Below, piece after piece: positions 10,714-20,209 of a stretch of 64,000 nucleotides of DNA. Positions within the stretch are counted from its first letter, which is position 1. Each line of letters begins with the position of its first letter. The position numbers and the translations under genes are program-made. Source of the stretch: Corylus avellana (Eukaryota; Streptophyta; Magnoliopsida; Fagales; Betulaceae). Location: NCBI RefSeq assembly GCF_901000735.1, contig NC_081544.1, positions 10,169,608-10,233,607 of the forward strand, written 5' to 3'. The notes below the pieces were generated by a model. That model saw only the letters and a list, made by a program, of their open reading frames with translations. It was not told where the DNA came from and searched no databases.

Positions 10714-12721
10714 TTTTGATTGAATGATAAAATAATGATTAAAATAAATGGTCAAGATTATTTATTGGGTAACGTATCAAACCGGTTTCACCAACACACA
10801 CACGCGGACGATACACTCACTCTCAAAATCTCCCCCACGTACGCACGGTCTACGGGTCTGACAACATTTATGAGACTCTTGGTTTGCACGCAATGGACGA
10901 CAGCCGTCCAATTGTTTTTGATTTAATTTCAGCCATTGGATGCATGTAGTGGACGCCAGCTGTTGGCCATTTCTCGCGTGGGATTTATTGGGTGCATCCA
11001 AATTTTCGTAAGCTTCCCCTGGATGAGATGATCGAACGACTTAAAACCCCCCATCGCACTCGAGGAATTCATCAACGGTTGTAATCTCACACGCACGTAC
11101 GGTCATCGAGACTGACAGCCAGTCTCAGCCATCTCAAAATTTTTGATGAAATATTGGCCGCTGGTGGAAGCCAGCTATAATCAACTTAATCGCGTGGGAG
11201 TTATATGGTGTATCGCAAGCTCCGTAAGCATGGCATGAGTGCTTTGATCTAACGAGTGAAATTAAATCTTGATGATTTTTATAGAATCGACAGACTGTAC
11301 TAAATAAGCACACCAGATCCAAATACAAACGGCCGCATGTGAATAATTTTTTGGTAAACTAAAGGTTTCGACATGTGGCACGCCCAAATCGAATTAAATA
11401 ATTCTCTCTCCAAATCCAGCCGTTCATTTATTAAATTTTTTGATATTTTCGCAAATCTAACGGCTGGGATGTTGGGATTGAAACAGAGCGTTTCTAAAAT
11501 CTAAACCAAACCAGAAACCGCTAAGACACTAACCATTAACCAGTCAAACACTCAAACTTCAAACCATCAGTCCATCACCCTCGAGTCCTCGACAGTCGAC
11601 CCTCGTCACTCTCGTCTCTCACTGACTCACCCTCGTCGCTCTCTATCTCTCTCTTCATTCCAGTCTTTCCAGACTTCAAGAGTTCGAGTTACCACTACGA
11701 GTCTACGGCATACCAGAGAGTTGTTTCTTGTTTGACAGACTGGTTTTAGGGCTACATTACTAGGGTGATGGCAAGAGAGATGGTCCATTGAATGCAGCCT
11801 GCTGTGAGCATTCAATGCATCTCCCATCATCGTTGGGGAGTTGAATGCACGCATTCAATCTTTCTCAACCCCTTCCAACAACCCGTTCCTTTCAGATTCT
11901 CAATCGAGCCGTTGATGGATCATCTGATATTGATCTAATGGCGTTCTAAGCAGTCGTACTAGTTTTGTGAGAGAAACTCTCTTCAGATATCGCGTGACTC
12001 AAACCAGAAGAGGATACTAATTTTTCTCCTATACCGTCTAATCTCGCAGCCGAATCCCCCCTTTTTTTTGTGTTCTTTTAATTTTTAATTTCTGTAAGTC
12101 TATTCATTCAACTGTTTGGTGACATTTTCAATTTTTCAGGTTATCTTCTCCAAGCCCTAGCTCATACCGACGGCATAGACAAACATGATGGCTCTTGATC
12201 TGACTGTGACAGAAATGGCAATTGAGTATTGGGCTTTCTGTCATCATAGGTTTATTTTTTTATTCATTCCCAAGTCCCAACCCGGCAACCCCCCCCCCCC
12301 AATCGCCCTTTTATACTCCGATATGAACCTATGATGCATGCAAGTCACTCTGGTTGTTCAGTTGAATAAGTTTGAACTTGTTTGCTCTGGCTTCTTGCTA
12401 AGTGCTAACAAGAGAAAAAGTTCTGACTTCTGAGAATCTGAAGAGCCTCTCTTAGTCTCTTCAGACTTCTGCAGTTCTGCATTTAAGTTATGTTTTTCTC
12501 CTGAACCCTAGTTCCTAACTATTTAAATTTTGGCAAGTTTTTTTTATTTATTCCGTTTATTATGTTTTGACTGTTTCAAAATTTGGTATTTGGTAAACTA
12601 ATGTTTCTAATATCTTAATTTCAGGGGGGAAGGTCTATCGAATTTGCAAGCTACAATCCGAATTGGATTTTGGAAATTGCTTGAGCCTTGAGGTTTTTAA
12701 AAAAACTTGCTATGTTAAATT
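10714..12721. other. Upstream region of hAT gene, no clear CDS
   Basis: Mixed-composition DNA with CACACGCACGTACGG-like motifs at 10797-11110 and faint degenerate direct repeats. A CAGCCGTT/AACGGCTG inverted pair spans about 11417-11470, and a C-rich run lies at 12290-12299. Possible splice acceptors (TTTTTCAG near 12138, TTAATTTCAG near 12625) suggest untranslated leader exons of the transposase gene at 13872. No hAT terminal inverted repeat is recognised here. Confidence 0.4.
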
Positions 12722-13790
12722 TTTCTGTTTTCTGTTTAGGGTTTGAACAACTATGGATACAAATGCATTCTGTTTTCTGTTTAGGGTTTGAACAAATATT
12801 TCAACTAATTTTTATGTTTTCTGTTTATGGTTTGAACAACTATGGATACAAATGCATTATGTTTTCTGTTTAGGGTTTGAACAACTATGGATACAAATGC
12901 ATTCTGTTTTCTGTTTAGGGTTTGAACAAATATTTCAACTAATTGTTCTGTTTTCTGTTTATGGTTTGAACAACTATGGATACAAATGCATTCTGTTTTC
13001 TGTTGAGGGTTTGAACAAATATTTCAACTAATTGTTTTGTTTTCTGTTTATGGTTTGAACAACTATGGATACAAATGCATTCTGTTTTCTGTTTAGGATT
13101 TGAACAAATATTTCAACTAATTTTTCTGTTTTCTGTTTATGGTTTGAACAACTATGGATACAAATGCATTATGTTTTCTGTTTAGGGTTTGAACAAATAT
13201 TTCAACTAATTTTTCTATTTTCTGTTTATGGTTTGAACAACTATGGATACAAATGCATTATGTTTTCTGTTTAGGGTTAGAACAACTATTTCAACTTATT
13301 TTTTCTGTTTTCTGTTTAGGGTTTGAACAAATATTTCAACTTATTTTTCTGTTTTCTGTTTAGGGTTTGAACAACTATGGATACAAATGCATTCTTTTTT
13401 CTGTTTAGGGTTAGAACAACTATGGATACAAATGCATTCTGTTTTCTGTTTAGGGTTAGAACAACTATTTCAACTTATTTTTTCTGTTTTCTGTTTAGGG
13501 TTTGAACAACTATGGATACAAATGCATTCTGTTTTCTGTTTAGGGTTAGAACAGACTATTTCAACTTATTTTTTCTGTTTTCTGTTTAGGGTTTGAACAA
13601 CTATGGATACAAATGCATTCTGTTTTCTGTTTAGGGTTAGAACAGAACTATTTCAACTTATTTTTTCTGTTTTCTTTGTTTAGGGTTAGAACAACTATGA
13701 ATATTTCAAATGTTTTCTGTTTAGGGTTTGAACAACTTTGAATTATTTTCCTGTCTTCTGTTTAGGGTTAGAACAACTATGAATTATTTG
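12722..13790. repeat. 44-45-bp minisatellite, 24 units, telobox-containing
   Basis: Twenty-four head-to-tail units, each built on TTCTGTTTTCTGTTTAGGG. Two unit types tend to alternate: one continues TTTGAACAACTATGGATACAA, the other TTTGAACAAATATTTCAACT. This gives a ~90-bp dimeric higher-order repeat, most regular in the first half. Many units carry TTTAGGGTTT, the reverse of the plant telobox AAACCCTAAA. The array ends ~80 bp before the transposase ATG. A splice acceptor at 13868-13869 places it in a probable 5' UTR intron. Frames through it encode repeats only. Confidence 0.93.
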
Positions 13791-13871
13791 TGTGTAAAAT
13801 TTTGCCATCTTTGAAATTTGAACATAGAAAGATTGAAGTTGCTCATCAATTAAATTTTTTAATTAACAGTT

Positions 13872-16230
13872 ATGGAGATTACGAGTCAGTCTATGGAATT
13901 GGAAGGTATTGAAGTTGATGTACTTGATGATACAGGTACTGTGATCCCTACACCTGTATCTGTTGAGTCTGGTAGCACTGAAAATAACCCAAGCCAACCT
14001 GTTAACACTGGTTGTCCTGCTGTTGGTGGGGATGAGGCTGGTGATGGGGCTGCGGCTGCGGCTGCAGCTGCGGCTGGGGATGGGGGCCAAGGGGCTGGGG
14101 ATGGGGATGGGGATGGAAGTGGCCTGAGTGAGAATGGACAATATCAAAAGAAGGAAAGCCAAAAGACTTCCAAAATCTGGAATGACTTTGTTTCAGTTAC
14201 AATAGGGGGGGTTAAAAAATCACAATGCAATTGGTGTAAGAGATTGTTTGCTGTTGGAAAATCTAGTACTACCTCAACCCTAAATAAGCATTTGACTTCA
14301 TGTGTAAGATATGTTGAGTTTAGTAGTTCAAAAAAGCAAAGTACTTTGTCATTTGAGCCTAGCAGTGACAATGATGGTGTGGGAAGTTTGACAAGTTTTA
14401 GTTACAAAGAGAGTAGGGTTAGGGAACTTGCTTCTCATATGGTGCTACTTCACGAGTACCCTTTTAATATCATGGAGCATGAACTTTTTAATAAGTTCAT
14501 GAGGGCCTGCACACCCCACTGGAAAAAAATAAGCCGTGCAACCGTTAGGAATGATTGCATTACCACTTACCAAAATAAAAAAAGGAAGCTGAGAACACTT
14601 TTGAAATTGGTTGACAAGGTGAACATCACCACCGATATGTGGACCTCTTGTCAAAGAGTGTCATATATGGTGGTGACTTGCCATTTTGTGGATTCAACTT
14701 GGTGCCTCCAAAAAAGAATTTTAAATTTTTGCAATGTACCTCCTACACATTCTGGTGTTGTGATTGCTGATGCATTAAGGAATTGTTTTTCTGATTGGGG
14801 CATAGAGGATAAAATTCAAACCATTACTGTTGATAATGCTTCAGCTAATGATCCTGCAATTAGAATTATAAAAGATGATTTTGAGTTGAAGAATGCTTTG
14901 TTGGTTGGGGGTCCGTTGTTTCATGTTAGGTGTTGTGCACACATTACAAACTTGTTGGTGCAATCTGGGCTTGCTGAAATTAGGGGTATTATAGATGATG
15001 TTAGGCAGGGGATAAAATATAATGTGGCGTCTGAAAGTAGGTTGAATGTGTTTAGTGAGATAGCAAAGAGATTGCATTTACCCTGTAAGAAGCTGATTTT
15101 AGATGTCCCGACATGTTGGAACAGCACCTATTTGATGTTGGACACTGCAATTAAGTTTAAAGAAGTGTTCCCTAGGTACCATAGAGTTGAGCAAGCATTT
15201 CAGTGGGTTGTAACTCTAGAACAGTGGGAAATGGTGGGTAATGTGAACCAGGTTTTGTCAGTTTTCAATGATGTAACCAATGTTGTTTCTAGTAGTGAGT
15301 ACCCTACTGCAAATCTGTATTTACCTGAGGTTTGGAGGATGAAAGAAGTTTTGATGATCAAGTGTGATGATAGGAATGAGTACATGAGGTCAATGGCAAG
15401 TAGGATGATTGACAAATTTGATAAGTATTGGGGTGATAGCAATTTGTTGATGTCCATAGCTGCTGTCTTGGATCCTAGATAAAAGATGAAGTTGATCAAT
15501 TTCTGTTTCCCAATCATTTATCCTTTGACCGAAGCTTGTAGTCACATTAACAATGTGTTGGCAGTTCTGAAAGAGTTATTTGAGTCGTATGTTTCTGCCC
15601 ATACGGCTTGTATATTGCAAGAAACTGCCCAACTTGCCCAAGTAAATGTTCCTTCTTGTTCTTCCTCATGTGCAATTGTTGGAGATGTGGTGTCCAAAAT
15701 TTCTGAAGGTCGATCAAGGTTTGCTGACCATATAAGAAGTAGTGACATCATCCGGCCCATTAAAACAGATTTGGATGTTTATCTTGAAGAGGATGTTTAC
15801 ATTTGTGGTAAGAATGGGAATGGAGTATATATGGAAACAAATTTTGATGCTTTGGCATGGTGGAAATGCAATGCCTTGAAGTACCGTATATTGTCTAGAA
15901 TGACAAAGGATATCTTGGCTGTTCCCATAAGTACAGTTGCTTCTGAATCCTCCTTCAGTGCTGGTAGTAGGGTTATTGAACCCCATAGAGCATCATGATC
16001 CCCTGACACTGTTCAGATGCTCTTATGTGGTTCAGATTGGGTGAGAGCACTTCATGGCATCAAGAGAAAATCTGCTGGTGATGTAAGTTTTGTTTCCAAT
16101 TTATGTATTTAGACTATTTAGAGTTTTACTAAATTTTATTTATGTATGAATTGCCATATTAAATTTGTGTTTGTTTTTGTAGAAATTGGTTGAAGTGGAG
16201 TTGCCTACAACTACAACTTCAACTACCTGA
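13872..16230 (+). pseudogene. hAT transposase with BED zinc finger, two nonsense codons
   Basis: The ATG at 13872 lies 2 bp after a splice acceptor. An acidic, Ala/Gly/Asp-rich N-terminus (nine-Ala run near residues 60-68, then GD repeats) precedes a BED finger (QCNWC...LNKHLTSC, residues ~118-144). The RNase H-like hAT core has the first Asp in TTDMWTS, the second in TVDNASAND, the RCCAHITNLL helix, DVPTCWNSTY, and the C-terminal hATC dimerisation segment with Glu in VASESSFSAG. An in-frame TAA at 15480-15482 and a TGA at 15996-15998 break it; all parts are in one frame. An intron (GTAAGT at 16083, acceptor AG at 16181-16182) leads to a last exon with stop at 16228-16230. RICESLEEPER/DAYSLEEPER-like proteins are relatives. 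Two stops argue for a dead transposon, not a domesticated gene. Confidence 0.88.
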
Positions 16231-17080
16231 ATGTGATGTGATGCAGAATTTCAGACAGGGAGTGTATTACTATTACAATTTACAATCTATTCCAATCCTT
16301 TACTTCTTTAAGTCTGTAATTTGAACACTTCATTTTTGGTTTCAGTCTCCATTTGCTTATTAAGTCTGTATTTTGATAACTATGTTTTATTTTGAAATGT
16401 TTGGATTCGGTCTCCCTTTGCTTATTAAGTCTGTATTTTGTTAACTATGTTTTATTTTGAAATGTTTAAGTGCCAATGTGCCATATTGTACTTTTGTTGG
16501 AAACTCTCTTGATCATTTGAGCATGTTGAGGTAATATCTTTCTTCCTTGTTCATTTAATTGTTTTCATTTTGCAGCAAAAATTTTATTTGAAAATTTGAT
16601 TATTTGGACCTCCCTTGACTCGTTTATTAAAGGTCAAAGACTTTGTGTCTTTGACTAACTAGATGCAAGGGAGTAAAAATTTGCTAACAATATTTTTGGT
16701 TTGTTTGTGTTTGCAGTGATTATTCATTCATTGGCTCCTTGTCTCCGCTTTTAAGAAACTTCGTTAAAAGCTGCCACATTTTCATATGCTTGTTACTACT
16801 ACTAGTTTGGTATTTTTAAGTTGTTGCATTTTATATACCTGAAAATATCTAAAAAATGTGCTTATAAATATCATATTTATTTCTTTATGCTACTGAGTTG
16901 TGATTAGTTGGATAGACATCATACACTGGTTTATGCAATTATGCAATTATGCTTATGATTCTGTGGTTGCTATCTGTTGAGAATAGTTGTGATGTACTCG
17001 TTTATAAGGCCCTAAACAGAAAACAGAAAAATTAGTTGAAATATTTCTGTTTATTTCTGTTTATGATTCTGTGGTTGCTA
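16231..17080. other. 3' flank of hAT transposase gene
   Basis: AT-rich and non-coding. A ~75-bp direct repeat (TTTGCTTATTAAGTCTGTATTTTG and its surroundings) lies at about 16350-16460. At 17012-17048 there is one inverted copy of the upstream minisatellite unit (CCCTAAACAGAAAACAGAA). Confidence 0.6.
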
Positions 17081-18660
17081 TCTGTTGAGATTAGTTGTGG
17101 CTTGTCACTTGTGACTCAATTTCTAATTTGTTTTATGCTGCTGCTATCTGTTGAGATTACTTGTTTTTTTCAATTTGAAGTTTGATTTGTAAGGCCCTAA
17201 TATAATTGTCTAAGCTTGTAATTTTAGGTGTTTTTAATTTCTGCTTTAATGCTATTGTAATTTGTAAGTTATATTTGTCCTGAATTTTACATTGGTACTA
17301 TTTGACAATTTGTCTTGGATATAACTTGTTATAGACTTATAGTGAATCTTACCTGATTTGTAATTGGCATTTGGAATTACCTGATTTGTAATTGGCAGTT
17401 GGAATTAACTTGGAAAATTACCTGATGCACTGGTTTATGTTACTGCTTCTGCTATATGTTTGTGGCTTGTGACTCAATTTCTAATTTGTTTTATGCTGCT
17501 GCTATCTGTTGAGATTACTTGTTTTTTTTCAATTTGAAGTTGTTTGATTTGTAAGGCCCGAATATAATTGTCTAAGCTTGTAATTTTAGGTGTTTTTAAT
17601 TTCTGCTTTAATGCTATTGTAATTTGTAAGTTATATTTGTCCTGAATTTTACATTGGTACTAGTTGACAATTTGTCTTGGATATAACTTGTTATAGACTT
17701 ATAGTGAATCTTACCTGATTTGTAATTGGCAGTTGGAATTAACTTGGAAAATTACCTGATGCACTGGTTTATGTTACTGCTTCTGCTATATGTTTGTGTC
17801 TTGTGACTCAATATCTAATTTGTTTTATGCTGCTGCTATCTGTTGAGATTACTTGTTTTCTTCAATTTTAAGTTGCTAGATTTGTAAGGCCCTAATATAA
17901 TTGTCTAAGCTTGTAATTTTAGGTGTTTTTAATTTCTGCTTTAATGCTATTGTAATTTGTAAGTTATATTTGTCCTGAATTTTACATTGGTACTATTTTA
18001 CATGGATTGCAGTGTGGGTGTGGGTCACGGCCAGGCTGGTCAGTGTCAACTGCAAGTGGAACACATCACACATACTGTTTCCTGATATCCTCATTTTCCA
18101 TTGTTTAATTTTTATGTGCATTTACTCATCTCAGTTTTGAATACTTACTAATTACTCCAATCTTAAGTGATAAAACTCCCTTGACATCTTGCAAGGGAGT
18201 TAAAAACATCTAACACATTTTTTTTCTTCATTGAATGCAGTGTGGACAGTGGACTGGTGTGGATAGTTGGTGGCCAGGATGAAGAGTAGTCTCTTTAGAT
18301 GAATTTTTGCTTTTGGTCATTTGACTCATTTCAGTCATTTATAATTTTTTCAATTTGATTTGTAATTCTTCTATTTGTAGATTAATTGGTTTTCTTCAAT
18401 TTGAAGTTGCTTGATTTGTAAGGCCCTAATATAATTGTCTAAGCTTGTAATTTTAGGTGTTTTTAATTTCTGCTTTAATGCTATTGTAATTTGTAAGTTA
18501 TATTTGTCCTGAATTTTGCATTGGTACTATTTGACAATTTGTCTTGGATATAACTTGTTAAGTTGTTATAGTGAATCTTACTTGATTTGTAATTGGCATT
18601 TTGGAATTACCTGATTTGTAATTGGCAGTTGGAATTAACTTAGAAAATTTTGGAACTGTA
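17080..18660. repeat. Diverged ~330-360-bp tandem repeats, four copies
   Basis: Four copies share the phrase AAGGCCCTAATATAATTGTC, beginning near 17191, 17553 (one substitution), 17886 and 18420. Spacings are about 362, 333 and 534 bp; the last includes a ~300-bp non-repeat insert (about 18000-18370). Each copy also carries CAATTTGTCTTGGATATAAC or related text. The array lies in the 3' part of the hAT region and is non-coding. Confidence 0.85.
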
Positions 18661-18689
18661 AATGTGTTTTAATACAATTCTTAATTGTA

Positions 18690-19031
18690 GTAACGAGCCT
18701 TAAACGGGCCGAGCTACCCGTTTAAGGCTCAAAAGGCTTTCTAAACGAGCTCGAGTTCAGGCTTGGGCTCGATTTCGCCATCATCAAATTTATGTCTCTA
18801 TCTCGAGCTCGAGCCGAGTCGAGCTAATCGAGGGCTCGACTCGGCTCGCATATTCTCATTACCGATCCCGAGTGCGATCCCGAGCGTGTCAAATAACCTA
18901 ACGAGTCGGTCTTGAGCCGGGGTTTACAAGCTCGGCTCGAGCTCGAGATCGGCTCGATTCTAGGTCTGCTTAAATGAGCCGGTCCGAGTTTGCCAAAGCT
19001 CGGACCGGCTCGGCTCATTTACAGGCCTACT
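18690..19031. mobile_element. GC-rich palindromic block, probable hAT terminal DNA or MITE
   Basis: Dense GCTCGAGC/GAGCCGAG motifs in both orientations within otherwise AT-rich DNA. Two hairpins stand out. At 18695-18730, GAGCCTTAAACGGG pairs perfectly with CCCGTTTAAGGCTC around an 8-base loop. At 18961-19029, a foldback has arms starting TAGG and sharing AAATGAGCC and GGTCCGAG. Clustered short inverted motifs are typical of subterminal regions of plant hAT elements. It may be the 3' end of the hAT element above or a separate non-autonomous insertion. Confidence 0.6.
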
Positions 19032-19652
19032 TACGGGGCATTAGTTCATTTTCGTTTTTATGTTTTTTAAAATTTCAGAATTGGGCCCATATATCTTATG
19101 CTGCTGGGAGAATATGCGATTTGCAATTTTTGATTTTTGATTTATTGTGTTCGGCCGTTAGGGATACTTCAACGAGATAATGTATTTTGTTATTAAATTT
19201 TGTTGGATTATATATATAGAGATCTCTGATTGATGTTTTATAAGCAATTTGGTAGAATACATAGTTGGTTCTTGGATAAATAGAATTCTAAGGAAATGTT
19301 TCAATTAGGTTTTGTTGAAAAAAGTCCTTAGTATAAATAGTCTTTGTTTTTCAATACTACTTACTTTTGGACAGTTGTACTTCTTGTTCCTAATCTACTT
19401 TGTTTTTCTAGATTTTATTGTTTTTTTTATAATTTTTTTAAAAAAATTCTTCTAGCTAAATGTTTATCTTATAATTCATGTTTACCTGAGTTGTGTTTTT
19501 GTTTTTTAATGATATTTTAATTTCTTAAAAAAAAAAAATATAGTTCTAAGCAAGCCTCTGGTCTTGCTTTGGGCTTGGAACATGACAATTAACCTAAATT
19601 CAATTCTAATTGTGGCAGTATCATTCACTAGGTGAAGATCATAGAAGAAACC
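19032..19652. other. Intergenic DNA and probable promoter of second CNL
   Basis: AT-rich, with long T runs at 19421-19440 and an A run at 19527-19538. No coding sequence is seen. It should hold the promoter of the gene starting at 19653, but I cannot assign a TATA box with confidence. Confidence 0.4.
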
Positions 19653-20109
19653 ATGACAGAAATCGTTGTGGCCCTTGTCATCCATGAGCTGGTTCAATTG
19701 ATCGTTCATGAATCAAAACTGCTAAAGGGTGTCCGTCATGAAGTTGTGAACATTAGAGATGAACTGGAAAGCATGCAATGTTTTCTTAAAGAAGCAGATA
19801 AAGGTGAACTCCAAGATGGCGTCAAAACATGGGTGAAACAAGTTAGAGAAACAGCCTATCATATAGAAGATGTAATAGATGAATACGTTCTTCACATGGC
19901 ACAACGTCGTCATCAACAAAGTTTTATTGCTTTTCTCCATAAAATTGGCAGTTCAGTGAATAAACTAAAACTACAACATGACATAGCAACCAAGATTCAA
20001 GATATCAAATTATCAGTTCGTGAAATCAAGGAACGAAGTGAAAGATATGGTTTCAGTTCCTCAAAGCAAGGATCAAATAGCAGTGCAACAAATGTTACAT
20101 GGCATGACC
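19653..20109 (+). CDS. Second CNL resistance gene, coiled-coil domain only, cut by gap
   Basis: The ATG at 19653 begins MTEIVVALVIHELVQLI, an Rx-type coiled coil as in RPM1-like receptors. The EDVID motif is intact (HIEDVIDEYV, about residues 72-81), in contrast to the frameshifted relic at 7403-8335. The 152 visible codons are uninterrupted and stop at the N gap before any NB-ARC motif, so the gene's state is unknown. It is on the opposite strand from the other CNL and differs clearly in sequence. The apparent continuation into copia after the gap is an artefact. Confidence 0.85.
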
Positions 20110-20209
20110 NNNNNNNNNNNNNNNNNNNNNNNNNNNNNNNNNNNNNNNNNNNNNNNNNNNNNNNNNNNNNNNNNNNNNNNNNNNNNNNNNNNNNNNNNNN
20201 NNNNNNNNN
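20110..20209. other. Assembly gap (100 N)
   Basis: Exactly 100 N. The left side is CNL coding sequence; the right side starts inside copia gag, at the position equivalent to 2722 of copy 1. Confidence 0.99.

Noticed and set aside
10458..10755. Open frames across the first gap
   Set aside because: Frames through N runs carry no evidence, and the flanks are AT-rich non-coding DNA.
12688..13596. Repeat-encoded frames (FCLGFEQLWIQMHSV) that could pass for a repeat protein
   Set aside because: The frame follows from the 45-bp unit being divisible by three. Unit-length variation breaks it, and the array sits in a probable intron.
12722..13790. Regular repeat spacing suggestive of a CRISPR array
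   Set aside because: The units are contiguous with no unique spacers, and the context is a plant transposon.
13872..16230. hAT protein as a domesticated host gene
   Set aside because: Two nonsense codons in otherwise conserved domains (15480, 15996) argue for decay. A sequencing error at both would be needed to rescue the idea.
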